From an uncultured Alphaproteobacteria bacterium (GTDB lineage: Bacteria; Pseudomonadota; Alphaproteobacteria; Puniceispirillales; Marisalimonadaceae), in NCBI GenBank assembly GCA_937142855.1, contig CAKZQZ010000039.1, forward strand, positions 1 through 35,458: a DNA stretch of 35,458 nt, read 5' to 3'. Shown in pieces: positions 1 to 8,368 of the stretch; the stretch's first letter is position 1, and each line of letters begins with the position of its first letter. The notes under the pieces were generated by a model. That model saw only the letters and a list, made by a program, of their open reading frames with translations, was not told the DNA's origin and did not search any database. Both the position numbers and the translations under genes were made by a program.

Positions 1-410
1 AGATGGTTTTCTAACGCTATTTCCTGTGCACGTAGATGTTTTTTAACAGTAATAGGGTAATATGTTCCACCTTTTACAGTAGAATCGTTACATATTATCA
101 TGACATCTATACCATGAATTTGTCCAACACCAGTTATAATTCCTCCAGAAGGACACGCATTGTCATACATATTATAACCCGCAGTTAAGCCAATTTCTAA
201 AAAGAAACTTCCAGGGTCCAACAGTTTTGAAACTCTCTCTCTGGGTAACATTTTCCCCCGTTTTTTTTGACGATCTTTTAGTTTTTTTCCTCCACCGTCT
301 AGTGCTTGATCAACAGCCTTTAAAATTAATTTAAGATCAAAATCTAGCTTCTTTTTATTCAAAAGGAATTCAGAACTATCTGGTTTTATATTAGATTTTA
401 ATATTGTCAT
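1..410 (-). CDS. mccB: Methylcrotonoyl-CoA carboxylase beta subunit (5' part, cut by window edge)
   Basis: I translated this from the reverse strand; it has no stop within the window, so only the first 136 or so residues are seen. The reading frame holds motifs typical of the carboxyltransferase subunit of biotin-dependent acyl-CoA carboxylases: [16 protein letters not shown], then [12 protein letters not shown], then [15 protein letters not shown]. This arrangement is that of MccB, which carboxylates 3-methylcrotonyl-CoA in leucine degradation. Propionyl- or geranyl-CoA carboxylases are related, but the TVKGGTYYP and LRAQEIA stretch plus the adjacent ivd favour MccB. The ATG at 410 overlaps the stop of ivd as ATGA, so translation is probably coupled. 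The biotin carrier/carboxylase subunit (MccA) would be expected further to the left. Confidence 0.92.
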   Translation of the reverse strand, partial: MTILKSNIKPDSSEFLLNKKKLDFDLKLILKAVDQALDGGGKKLKDRQKKRGKMLPRERVSKLLDPGSFFLEIGLTAGYNMYDNACPSGGIITGVGQIHGIDVMIICNDSTVKGGTYYPITVKKHLRAQEIALENH

Positions 411-1576
411 TGAGCTGTTTCCGTAAATAACTCTCTACCTATTAACATCCTTCTAATTTCTGATGTTCCAGCTCCAATTTCATATAGTTTTGCATCTCTT
501 AGTAATCGTCCTGCATGAAAATCGTTAGTGTAACCATTTCCTCCAAGTATTTGGATTGCATCTAATGCAATTTGTGTAGCCTTTTCTGCCGCGTACAAAA
601 TACATCCTGCTGCATCTTTTCGTGTTGTTTCACCTCGGTCACAAGCTTTTGCAACCTCATAAACATAAGATCTGCATGCGTTCATAGTTGTATACATGTC
701 CGCAATTTTACCTTGCATTAATTGAAATTCACCGATTGATTTTCCAAATTGTTTTCTCTCATGAATATATGGAACAACAATATCCATTGCTGCAGCCATA
801 ATTCCAATGGGTCCTGCAGCAAGAACAACTCTTTCATAATCCAATCCACTCATTAATATAGCTGCCCCTTTTCCTTCTTCTCCTAAAATATTTTCTTCAG
901 GGACTGGACAATTTTTAAAAATAAGTTCACAGGTATTTGATCCCCTCATACCTAATTTATCCAATTTTTTCCCAGTAGAAAAACCAGCCATACTTTTTTC
1001 TATAATAAATGCTGTTATACCCTTTGAACCTGCAGATAAATCTGTCTTAGCATAAACAATTAAAGTATCTGCGTCTGGACCATTTGTAATCCACATTTTT
1101 GAACCGTTGAGCAAATATGTTTTATTGCCTTGTTTTTCTGCATGTAATGTCATTGAAACGACGTCAGACCCAGAGTTTGGTTCACTCATCGCGAGAGCTC
1201 CAATTTTTTCTCCTGCACACAAACTTGGGAGATATTTTTGTTTTTGCTCTTTGCTTCCATTTCTATTAATTTGATTAACACATAAATTAGAAAATGCTCC
1301 GTATGAAAGTCCAATTGAAGCACTAGCCCTACTTATTTCTTCCATTGCGATACAATGAGCAAGATAACTCATTTGGCTCCCTCCGAACTCTTCATCAGCT
1401 GTTATGCCTAAAAGACCAAGATCTCCTAATTTTTTCCACAATTCATTTGGAAATGTATTTTCTTTATCTACTTTATCCGCAAGAGGGGCTATTTCTTTTT
1501 GAGAAAACTTATAGATAGTGTCTTTTAAAGTTTCATTATCCTTTCCAATTGAAAAATTCATAGAATGAAAAAACAT
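407..1576 (-). CDS. ivd: Isovaleryl-CoA dehydrogenase
   Basis: A 389-residue flavin-dependent acyl-CoA dehydrogenase, the usual length. It oxidises isovaleryl-CoA to 3-methylcrotonyl-CoA, the step before MccB in leucine catabolism, passing electrons to ETF. Family signatures seen: [10 protein letters not shown] near residue 130, WITNG near 162, QILGGNGYT near 342. The catalytic base identifies the subfamily: isovaleryl-CoA dehydrogenases carry it in a DYER motif, here E248 in GLDYERVV. The position used by medium- and short-chain enzymes (EGT) is AGT here, A369. ATG at 1576 has GGGAG upstream at a slightly long spacing; a second ATG at 1561 (MNFSIGKD) is an alternative start that also fits the family. 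Forms an operon with mccB (4-base overlap). Confidence 0.93.
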   Translation of the reverse strand: MFFHSMNFSIGKDNETLKDTIYKFSQKEIAPLADKVDKENTFPNELWKKLGDLGLLGITADEEFGGSQMSYLAHCIAMEEISRASASIGLSYGAFSNLCVNQINRNGSKEQKQKYLPSLCAGEKIGALAMSEPNSGSDVVSMTLHAEKQGNKTYLLNGSKMWITNGPDADTLIVYAKTDLSAGSKGITAFIIEKSMAGFSTGKKLDKLGMRGSNTCELIFKNCPVPEENILGEEGKGAAILMSGLDYERVVLAAGPIGIMAAAMDIVVPYIHERKQFGKSIGEFQLMQGKIADMYTTMNACRSYVYEVAKACDRGETTRKDAAGCILYAAEKATQIALDAIQILGGNGYTNDFHAGRLLRDAKLYEIGAGTSEIRRMLIGRELFTETAQ

Positions 1577-1634
1577 ATAAAGAATACTCCCGTTAAGAAT
1601 TTAATATTAGAACATAAGATTTTTTATTAACACA

Positions 1635-2096
1635 TTAACTTTGTTTAGATGTTTTTAATGCTCTTTCCTTTGCCTCAGCACTCTCAATTCCTGAAACATA
1701 TAATAATCCATTCATACGTCGCATTAAATTAGCCTCAAAATCATCTATTATTCCATCTGCAAGAATGACACCCCACATCATCTCAATCACATCAATTCTC
1801 TCTTTATGATCCATTTGATTGAGTATAATTTTGATTTGAGAAAAAATTTCGATCCTCTCTCCATCGTTTTTAAGGGCATTATTAATATTTTCTTCTGCCT
1901 CTGCCTTGCTAAAATTAAATTTATTAATTAACAAATTTTTTATAAAATTAATTTCAATTTCTTCAGTTTCACCGTCTATCTGACATGCTTCTAAAAGCAA
2001 AATTATTATTGCTTGTATGTCTTCGCCATAGTCATCGCTCTCATCGATTTCTTTTGATATAGCCTTTTGAAATGCAGATTTTAAATTTGAAAACAT
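1635..2096 (-). CDS. TerB-family protein, 153 aa
   Basis: A short, acidic, helical protein. It resembles the TerB/DjlA-N-terminal fold: a helical repeat with LLLEACQIDGETEEIE near residues 34-49 and a second matching segment VILADGIIDDFEANLMRR near 110-127. Each carries the D-G-x-x-(D/E)-x-E pattern typical of this fold, which in related proteins can bind metal. The rest is a highly charged linker. No signal peptide or membrane segment is visible. Small stand-alone TerB proteins are common in alphaproteobacteria and their role is unknown; despite the family name there is no reason to infer tellurite resistance. It lies 58 bases upstream of ivd on the same strand and is divergent from glutamate dehydrogenase. 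Family assignment is fairly sure, function is not. Confidence 0.75.
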   Translation of the reverse strand: MFSNLKSAFQKAISKEIDESDDYGEDIQAIIILLLEACQIDGETEEIEINFIKNLLINKFNFSKAEAEENINNALKNDGERIEIFSQIKIILNQMDHKERIDVIEMMWGVILADGIIDDFEANLMRRMNGLLYVSGIESAEAKERALKTSKQS

Positions 2097-2125
2097 ATTC
2101 TTCCTATCAGTTTGTTGAGGATGTT

Positions 2126-2159
2126 TTTAATAATTTATTTTCCAAAATGAATTATTAAA
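2126..2159. repeat. 34-base near-perfect palindrome between terB-like gene and gdhA
   Basis: Two 16-base arms, 2126-2141 and 2144-2159, separated by CC. All 16 positions pair in RNA, 15 Watson-Crick and one G-U (2136 with 2149). It is almost purely A/T. On the plus strand it is followed at once by a T-rich run (2160-2169), which gives it the shape of a rho-independent terminator; yet no plus-strand gene precedes it. It sits about 20 bases upstream of a possible gdhA promoter, so it could instead be an operator or a transcript-insulating hairpin. Confidence 0.7.
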
Positions 2160-2180
2160 TTCTTTTTTTCAAGTTTATAA

Positions 2181-2210
2181 TTATTACTTTAAAGTAGATT
2201 TGAGTATAAT
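2181..2210 (+). promoter_or_regulatory. Possible sigma70-type promoter of gdhA
   Basis: TATAAT at 2205-2210, preceded by TG two bases further upstream than the usual extended -10. A weak -35 (TTATTA, 2181-2186) lies 18 bases upstream. The start of transcription would fall about 45-50 bases before the gdhA ATG at 2267. In DNA this AT-rich such matches arise easily by chance, so this is a suggestion only. Confidence 0.3.
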
Positions 2211-2266
2211 TAACATTTTAAATTTGAATTATGTTATTTTGTTATAATTGGGAGAGGAACAATAAA

Positions 2267-3688
2267 ATGGCAAGTGACGAATTTTTAAAATCAATAGAAG
2301 TTAATTTCCAAAAAGCTACCAAATATTTACAAAAAATAAATGGGGAAGAATTCTTGCCTGATGACTTAGCCAATCAAATTATGATGGCTAATGCAACTTA
2401 TGTAGTGAGGTTTGGTGTAAGGCTAAGGGGAAAGATTTTTACATTTACTGGATATCGCTCTGTTCACTCTGACCACTTTGAGCCGGTTAAAGGAGGAATA
2501 AGATATGATGTCTTAGTTGATCAAAAGGAGGTAGAGGCTTTAGCTGCTTTGATGACCTATAAATGTGCGCTTGTAGAGGTCCCATTTGGAGGGGCTAAAG
2601 GTGGATTAATTATTAATATAAAAGAATGGAAACCTGAAGAGCTAGAAAAAATTACAAGACGTTTTACTCAAGAATTAGCTAAGAGAGACTTAATCCATCC
2701 TTCACAAAATGTTCCTGCGCCTGATGTTGGAACTGGAGAACGTGAAATGGCTTGGATGGCAGATGAATTTAGAAGATTGAACCCAACAGACTTAAACGCT
2801 TGGGCTTGTGTAACAGGAAAACCAGTTAACAAGGGTGGAATTTCTGGACGAACGGAGGCAACAGGAAGGGGGGTGAAATATGCACTGAAAGCTTTTTTTG
2901 AAAATGATGTTGATGTTAAAAAATCAGGTTTACAAAAGGGTTTAAAGGGCAAAAGAATTATCGTTCAGGGTTTAGGTAATGTTGGTTATTACGCCGCCTA
3001 TTTTTTATCAATAGAAGATAATGCGATTATCACTCATGTTATTGAACGAGATGGTGCAATAATAAATGAAGAAGGCATAGATATTAGATCTCTTAAAAGT
3101 TATTTGACCTCCAATGGTACTATAAAGGGATACAAAGGGTTTGTGGAGAGTGGTCCTGAGGTTCTTGAGGAGAAAGCAGATATTTTAATTCCTGCAGCAA
3201 TGGAATTAGTTATTCACAAAGATAATGCTGAGCGTATACAATCATCAGTAATTATTGAAGCTGCTAATGGACCTGTTTCATCTGAAGCTGATGATATACT
3301 TAGGGAAAAGGGTAAAATCATTATACCTGATCTTTATGCAAATGCAGGAGGAGTTACTGTAAGTTATTTTGAATGGATTAAAAACTTAGGTAGAATTAGG
3401 TTAGGAAGACTTCAAAGGCGGGCCCAAGAAAGTCAAATGTCTAATTTAATCCATGGTATAGAGGCTATGACTGGAAAGAATTTTCCCGCTGGATTTAAAT
3501 CAAGATCTGTTCAAGGTTTATCTGAACGTGACCTTGTTTATTCTGGTTTAGAAGACACAATGACAGAAACTTATGAATCTATAAGTGAATTATGGAACTC
3601 TGAATTTGATATTCCAGATTTAAGAACGGCTGCAATGATCATTGCCGTTAAAAGAGTAGTCCAGAGTTATAGTTCTATGGGAATATAA
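2267..3688 (+). CDS. gdhA: Glutamate dehydrogenase (Glu/Leu/Phe/Val dehydrogenase family)
   Basis: A 473-residue enzyme interconverting glutamate with 2-oxoglutarate and ammonium. The frame is open from an ATG at 2231, but I start at 2267 because GGAGAGGA (2251-2258) is spaced 8 bases before it and the extra 12 residues do not look like family sequence. Seen in order: PVKGGIRY (K75), MTYKCALVEVPFGGAKGG (K99, K111, substrate and catalytic lysines), NVPAPDVGTGEREM (D153, catalytic), GRTEATGRG, and the Rossmann motif QGLGNVG at 234-240. Whether it uses NAD or NADP I cannot settle. It is convergent with the ammonium transporter, and glnE follows beyond that, so the neighbourhood is nitrogen assimilation. 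A leucine or branched-chain dehydrogenase is possible but less likely at this length. Confidence 0.92.
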   Translation: MASDEFLKSIEVNFQKATKYLQKINGEEFLPDDLANQIMMANATYVVRFGVRLRGKIFTFTGYRSVHSDHFEPVKGGIRYDVLVDQKEVEALAALMTYKCALVEVPFGGAKGGLIINIKEWKPEELEKITRRFTQELAKRDLIHPSQNVPAPDVGTGEREMAWMADEFRRLNPTDLNAWACVTGKPVNKGGISGRTEATGRGVKYALKAFFENDVDVKKSGLQKGLKGKRIIVQGLGNVGYYAAYFLSIEDNAIITHVIERDGAIINEEGIDIRSLKSYLTSNGTIKGYKGFVESGPEVLEEKADILIPAAMELVIHKDNAERIQSSVIIEAANGPVSSEADDILREKGKIIIPDLYANAGGVTVSYFEWIKNLGRIRLGRLQRRAQESQMSNLIHGIEAMTGKNFPAGFKSRSVQGLSERDLVYSGLEDTMTETYESISELWNSEFDIPDLRTAAMIIAVKRVVQSYSSMGI

Positions 3689-3690
3689 AT

Positions 3691-3720
3691 AAAAAAAGGG
3701 AGGTGCCCCCCCTTTTTTTT
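3691..3720. terminator. Bidirectional rho-independent terminator between gdhA and amt
   Basis: A7 and GGG pair with CCC and T8, extended by GG/CC past a bulged A (3701); the loop is about 4 bases (TGCC). The A run on one side and the T run on the other give a U-tract in either direction, matching its position between two convergent genes (gdhA ends at 3688, amt ends at 3735). Confidence 0.85.
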
Positions 3721-3734
3721 GTAGATAGTTTCGT

Positions 3735-5033
3735 TTATTTTCTGAAGTCTGGATAAGCTTCCATGCCGACTTCACTCATGTCCATACCTTCCATTTCTTC
3801 TTCTGGTGTAACTCTTATACCAATTGTAAACTTAATAATATACCATGCTATAGCTGACACTATGATAGTGAAAGCCCCAATAGCAAATATACCATACAAT
3901 TGAGCACTTAAGGATGCATCTGAGTTAGAAAAAATAACAGCTATTGTGCCCCATATCCCTGCAAACAAGTGAACTGGTATAGCGCCCACAACATCATCGA
4001 TTTTGAATTTGTCAAGCATAGGTATTGTAAGAACAACAATCAGACCACCAACTGCACCAATAAATATCGCAAGCATTGGAGAAGGTGCTAAAGGCTCTGC
4101 CGTAATTGCTACAAGACCACCTAATGCACCGTTTAGTGCCATTGTTAGATCTGTTTTTTTGTAAAATAGCATTGTTAGTACAATTGCAACAACAACACCA
4201 CCAGCAGCAGCAAGATTAGTATTTATATATATGTTTGATATTGCTGTTACGTCTGCAGCTGTTCCCATTGCTAATTGTGATCCGCCATTAAATCCAAACC
4301 AGCCAAACCAAAGCAAAAATGTACCTAAGGTTGCTAAGGGTAAGTTTGAACCTGGCATTGGTGTAACGCTTCCATCATCAGAATATTTTCCTTTTCTTGC
4401 TCCAAGTATAATAGCACCTGTTAACGCTGCCCAACCACCTACACCATGTACAATTGATGATCCTGCAAAGTCTAAGAAACCGGCTTCGCTTAAAAAGCCA
4501 CCACCCCATGACCATGATCCTTGGATTGGATATATGAAGCCACATAGTAGCACTACAAAAACAAAAAAGCTTTTAAGTTTAACTCTTTCGGCAACAGCGC
4601 CACTTACAATGGAGGCCGCAGTAGCACAAAACACCATTTGGAAGAACCAATCAGAGCCTGATGAATAGGTGGAATCGTTTTCACCACCAAAACTCTTTAA
4701 TTCGTCAGATGGACCCCATACGGAGAATGAACCTATCCATCCAGACACATCCATATACATAAGGTTATAACCAACAAATGCAAACATTAAACCAGCTATC
4801 GAATAAAGCCCGATATTTTTAGCACATTGTACAACTGCATTTTTGGCACGGACAAGTCCAGTTTCTAGCATACAAAAACCAGCTGACATTAACATAACTA
4901 GAAATCCATGAACTAGGAAAGAAAATGAATTAAATATATAAGCAGTTTCAGCGTCCGGTGCCGCATAACTTAAACTTGCAAACCCAAATACTGTTAAAGG
5001 TAATAATAATAATACCTTATAAAATTTAGTCAT
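3735..5033 (-). CDS. amt: Ammonium transporter (Amt/MEP/Rh family)
   Basis: A 432-residue inner-membrane channel for ammonium. The first 24 or so residues form a cleavable signal sequence ending SLSYAA, as in other bacterial Amt proteins, followed by about 11 hydrophobic segments. Pore residues are recognisable: D188 in FLDFAGSSIVH, the first twin histidine H196 in that motif, and the second, H355, in GAIPVHLFAGIWGT. The C-terminal tail RVTPEEEMEGMDMSEVGMEAYPDF is the cytoplasmic part that meets PII (GlnK) proteins in studied Amts, but no glnK gene is present here. The ATG at 5033 is preceded by CGGAG at good spacing. It lies 177 bases downstream of glnE on the same strand and has its own upstream region with a palindrome (5128-5144), suggesting independent nitrogen control. 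Confidence 0.95.
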   Translation of the reverse strand: MTKFYKVLLLLPLTVFGFASLSYAAPDAETAYIFNSFSFLVHGFLVMLMSAGFCMLETGLVRAKNAVVQCAKNIGLYSIAGLMFAFVGYNLMYMDVSGWIGSFSVWGPSDELKSFGGENDSTYSSGSDWFFQMVFCATAASIVSGAVAERVKLKSFFVFVVLLCGFIYPIQGSWSWGGGFLSEAGFLDFAGSSIVHGVGGWAALTGAIILGARKGKYSDDGSVTPMPGSNLPLATLGTFLLWFGWFGFNGGSQLAMGTAADVTAISNIYINTNLAAAGGVVVAIVLTMLFYKKTDLTMALNGALGGLVAITAEPLAPSPMLAIFIGAVGGLIVVLTIPMLDKFKIDDVVGAIPVHLFAGIWGTIAVIFSNSDASLSAQLYGIFAIGAFTIIVSAIAWYIIKFTIGIRVTPEEEMEGMDMSEVGMEAYPDFRK

Positions 5034-5127
5034 AATAAACTCCGTTAAAATTTTTATGACTGGACTATGAGCTTAAGAAATTTTAAATCAAAAAGCTGGG
5101 TATCAATTCACAGTGTCTGTAAATAAA

Positions 5128-5144
5128 TGCCTAATTAATAGGCA
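5128..5144. promoter_or_regulatory. Inverted repeat upstream of amt, NtrC-site-like geometry
   Basis: TGCCTA-ATTAA-TAGGCA, perfect 6-base arms over 17 bases, 95 bases upstream of the amt start. Enteric NtrC sites share the outer TGC-N11-GCA spacing, but the inner bases differ from the consensus. I found no convincing sigma54 -24/-12 element between it and amt. It may be an operator for another regulator. Confidence 0.4.
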
Positions 5145-5210
5145 CAAAAATCACACTTTTTATCATATGTTTAATTTTTAATCAAAAATAATATTTTGTA
5201 TTTTGTTTGT

Positions 5211-6722
5211 TTATTGATGGGAACTTGATATTTTTTGAGATTCTACAATTTCATTTAGAAAACTGTATAGTTCTTTCCGGCCTAATTTAACTGTTGCTTT
5301 TAATGTCCCAAGATCTTTTTCATTTGTTTCTTTTATTAGCATATTAACTGCTTTTGAAGGAAGGTGATCTTGTTTTTTTTCTTCAAAACATATATTCATA
5401 ATTTGATCTAAATAAAAATATAAATCTTGCATTCTAGAAATAAACATAAATTTCTTTTCAATTTCATCTTGAGAAATTAAAATAGAATTTTTCTCATTAA
5501 AAAAATTTAAATATTCGATATCTCTTTGTCCACCACCAGCATACTTGGTTTCAAACCATTTTAGCGTTTCTTTTTGAACCAAATCCTTATTTGAGTTATT
5601 ATCAGTTCTCATCAAAGAAATTTCATATGCAACTTTATTTTGATAAATAGGTAAAGATTTTAACTTATTTAGTAGGTTAATGATTTTATGATTAAAAATA
5701 TTTTCGTTAACAACCCTTGTTTTCTTAAGAGCTATCTTTTCCCAGGAGTAAGAACTTTTTTCATGATATTCTTTAAAATTTTCATATGTACAAGCAACTG
5801 GTCCACCTTTTCCTGAAGGTTTCAGCTTTGTATCAACTTCATACATTAAACCTTCTTCTGTTTTAACTGATAGAAATTTAATTATTTGTCTAAATAATTC
5901 TACATAAATTTTTCGACTAGCCTTTTCATCTCCATTCTCATCGTCATATATAAAAACTAAATCTAAATCAGAATTTGCAGTCATGGTAGATGTAGCAAAA
6001 CGACCATATGCAATTATACTATATTTAAGATTTTCAACTTTATATTTTGTCGATATTTGTGCATGAATAATTTTAAGTGAAATATCAAATGTTGCTTGCG
6101 CAAGTAAAGAGAGTTCATTTGAAGCTCTCTTAATATTTATTTCATCATTAATCAAAGCAAATAAAATCTGAAACTTCAGTAAACGATGATTTTTTCTAAG
6201 AGAATTTAATAAGATTTCTTCGTCTTTAACACTAACATTCATCCTATCGAACGAGTTTTTATAGAAGGTAATATTGCCATTTAATCTCATTGCGTATTCT
6301 GGTTGGAGAATATCAAGTAATTTTTCATCCTTTGCTAAAATGTTTGTCAAATAACCAGAAAACAAAAATATTCTTGATAAATTCTCATATATGAAGGTGC
6401 TTTTTGTTAAGGTTTCAATGTAAGAAAAATTGTATAATATTTCGTTAGAAAATCTAAAAAGTTGGTAAATTCCTTCTTTGTGATATTTTGACTTTAGAAT
6501 TATTGGTATTATTCGGTCCCAAAAGAAATAGAAATTATTTGAAATGACCTTAGAAAGTTTATCTTTAAAGTAATCCTTAAAAAAATCTTTTATGTTTGTT
6601 TGACTTAGAGAATCAAATTTTTGAATTTTCTTTATAATTTCATAATCAAATTCACTTGATTCAATTTTGAAGTCTGTTGATAATGGGATATTAATTGGTA
6701 TATGAAGTTTTTTGTGTAACAT
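5211..6722 (-). CDS. glnE: Half-length glutamine synthetase adenylyltransferase (transferase domain only)
   Basis: 503 residues; full GlnE is about 950-1000, with an N-terminal deadenylylating domain and a C-terminal adenylylating domain. This protein matches only the second half. The nucleotidyltransferase core is at 236-260 (AYGRFATSTMTANSDLDLVF, acidic pair D252/D254). It is followed by MYEVDTKLKPSGKGGPVA (D297) and YSWEKIALKKTRVV, as in the C-terminal domain of alphaproteobacterial GlnE. Next comes KYAGGGQRDIEYLNFF near 389, then a helical tail. Residues 1-170 resemble the linker before this domain, not a degenerate first domain. The upstream gap to the divergent pirin gene is only 64 bases, so no N-terminal half is hidden there. 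The glycine motif is drifted (GRFAT rather than GKLGG). It would add AMP to glutamine synthetase; removal would need another protein. Confidence 0.82.
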   Translation of the reverse strand: MLHKKLHIPINIPLSTDFKIESSEFDYEIIKKIQKFDSLSQTNIKDFFKDYFKDKLSKVISNNFYFFWDRIIPIILKSKYHKEGIYQLFRFSNEILYNFSYIETLTKSTFIYENLSRIFLFSGYLTNILAKDEKLLDILQPEYAMRLNGNITFYKNSFDRMNVSVKDEEILLNSLRKNHRLLKFQILFALINDEINIKRASNELSLLAQATFDISLKIIHAQISTKYKVENLKYSIIAYGRFATSTMTANSDLDLVFIYDDENGDEKASRKIYVELFRQIIKFLSVKTEEGLMYEVDTKLKPSGKGGPVACTYENFKEYHEKSSYSWEKIALKKTRVVNENIFNHKIINLLNKLKSLPIYQNKVAYEISLMRTDNNSNKDLVQKETLKWFETKYAGGGQRDIEYLNFFNEKNSILISQDEIEKKFMFISRMQDLYFYLDQIMNICFEEKKQDHLPSKAVNMLIKETNEKDLGTLKATVKLGRKELYSFLNEIVESQKISSSHQ

Positions 6723-6786
6723 TCTCTAACCAAGAATTAATTAATTAACTTTAATTGAACCTAACATATAATATTAAATTATTTCA

Positions 6787-7677
6787 ATGTTCAAAAAAGG
6801 ATTAACAGTGTCTAATTTTAAAGACCAAAACCTTCTAATTGGTAGATCAAGAGATATAGGAGGAATGGAGGTAAGGAGAGTTTTACCCCATTCTACTAGG
6901 CAAATGGTAGGTCCATTTATTTTTTTTGATCAAATGGGACCAAATGAGTTTATTACCGATGGCGGCCTTGATGTAAGGCCACACCCTCATATTGGTCTAG
7001 CTACATTAACTTATTTATTTTCAGGACAAGTATATCATAGAGATTCTTTGGGGTCTTCACTAATGATTAGTCCAGGAGACGTAAATTTAATGATCTCTGG
7101 AAGGGGTATAACACACTCTGAGAGAAAACCGCTTGATATTAAATATCCATATAAACTTTTTGGAATTCAATGTTGGATTGCTTTACCCAAAGATTATGAA
7201 ACAATGAAACCTGAATTTTATAATAATAAAAAGAAGGATATACCAACTATAGTAGATAAAAATATGATTGCTAACGTTATTATGGGATCTGCCTATGGAA
7301 AAAAATCTCCCTTAAAAAATATTTCAAATAGCACATTTATAGAAATTAAAATTAAGTCTAATAGCCTTTTAGAATTACCCAAAAATATTGAAGATATTGC
7401 TATATATTTACTTGCTGGAAAACTGTCTTTTCAAGATAAAATAATCAAAGGTGGTGAGATGTTAATTCTTAATAATAAATTAGATAATAAAATTAATATC
7501 TTAGAAAATTGTCATTGTATTATTCTTGGGGGTGATACCGTAAATGAAAGAAGATATTTATGGTGGAATTTTGTAGCCTCAGATATGGAATTAATAGAAA
7601 TAGCGAAAAAAAAATGGCTAGATAAAAAATTTAAAATGCCAGTTGACGACGTAAATGAATTTATTCCTTTGCCTTAA
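6787..7677 (+). CDS. Pirin-family cupin protein
   Basis: A 296-residue bicupin of the pirin family, usual length. The N-terminal cupin carries the metal ligands: HPHIGLATLT (two His, about residues 60-62), VYHRD near 83, and GITHSER with His and Glu near 105-107. These make an iron- or other metal-binding site likely. The segment GPFIFFDQMGP near 45 is a strong family marker. Some pirins are quercetin dioxygenases, others regulators; the substrate cannot be read here. Start: ATG at 6787 has no ribosome site. A GTG at 6808 (then SNFKDQNLL) follows AAAAAAGGA at good spacing, and a possible TATAAT at 6767-6772 leaves it a normal leader, so the true start may be 6808. First gene of the long plus-strand run. 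Confidence 0.88.
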   Translation: MFKKGLTVSNFKDQNLLIGRSRDIGGMEVRRVLPHSTRQMVGPFIFFDQMGPNEFITDGGLDVRPHPHIGLATLTYLFSGQVYHRDSLGSSLMISPGDVNLMISGRGITHSERKPLDIKYPYKLFGIQCWIALPKDYETMKPEFYNNKKKDIPTIVDKNMIANVIMGSAYGKKSPLKNISNSTFIEIKIKSNSLLELPKNIEDIAIYLLAGKLSFQDKIIKGGEMLILNNKLDNKINILENCHCIILGGDTVNERRYLWWNFVASDMELIEIAKKKWLDKKFKMPVDDVNEFIPLP

Positions 7678-7711
7678 GTTTTGTGTTTAGCTAAATTTAG
7701 AAAGATAATTA

Positions 7712-8356
7712 ATGTATCTACCAGAACATTTTGTTGAAACAGATATTAATGAAATAAAAAGAATAATTAAGGATTTTCCTTTAGCAACCCTGATAACATC
7801 ATCTGCTAATAGACTAGAAGCAAATCATTTACCATTTCTAGTAGATTTTAAAAATAACACTCCACAAAGTCTCTTGGGTCATATAGCTATCGGGAACCCA
7901 ATCTATCAAAATAATAAAGATAATGAAGAAGTTTTAGTCGTGTATAAAGCTGAAGATAGTTACATAAGCCCAAACTGGTATCCAACTAAGAAGGCAAATC
8001 ATAAAGTTGTCCCTACATGGAATTATCAATCATTACACTTCTATGGAAAAATTAAATTTTTAAAAGATATTAAATCACTTCTCAAAATTGTAGGTAAGTT
8101 AACTAAAATCTATGAAATGCAGGTCGAAGAAAGTGATCCTTGGACAATAAAACAAGCTCCAAAAGATTTTATTAAAGAGAAACTATCAAATATAGTTGGG
8201 ATACAAATAGACATCACTAAGATTTTAGCAAAATCAAAGCTAAACCAAAATAGAGATACGATTGATTTTAATTCAGTGAAGACTAAAATGTTAGAAAAAA
8301 ATAAAAAATCACTTCATAACGCGATGTCTCTCAAGTCTAACATAAAATCAAATTAA
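7712..8356 (+). CDS. PaiB-type FMN-binding protein
   Basis: 214 residues, the usual length of the FMN-binding negative transcriptional regulator (PaiB) family, a split-barrel flavin-binding fold. Typical segments seen are MYLPEHF at the start, NHLPFLVD near 49-56, GHIAIGNP near 71, and SPNWYPTKK...VVPTWNYQSLHFYG near 99-125. In Bacillus PaiB affects sporulation and protease genes; in alphaproteobacteria the role is not defined, and the name regulator should not be taken literally. The C-terminus after about 185 is lysine-rich and variable. It begins 34 bases after pirin and ends 12 bases before fructose-bisphosphatase, so it is probably co-transcribed with both. Confidence 0.87.
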   Translation: MYLPEHFVETDINEIKRIIKDFPLATLITSSANRLEANHLPFLVDFKNNTPQSLLGHIAIGNPIYQNNKDNEEVLVVYKAEDSYISPNWYPTKKANHKVVPTWNYQSLHFYGKIKFLKDIKSLLKIVGKLTKIYEMQVEESDPWTIKQAPKDFIKEKLSNIVGIQIDITKILAKSKLNQNRDTIDFNSVKTKMLEKNKKSLHNAMSLKSNIKSN

Positions 8357-8368
8357 GGGCTAAAACAA

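Noticed and set aside
1635-2096. Tellurite resistance determinant
   Set aside because: Only the TerB fold is present; no other ter genes accompany it, and stand-alone TerB proteins are widespread with no link to tellurite.
2231-2266. Earlier ATG for gdhA
   Set aside because: The ribosome site GGAGAGGA lies after this ATG and points to the ATG at 2267.
4231-4668. 145-aa open frame on the plus strand
   Set aside because: It lies wholly antisense to the strongly conserved amt gene and its translation is low-complexity Pro/Ser/Lys sequence; no ribosome site.
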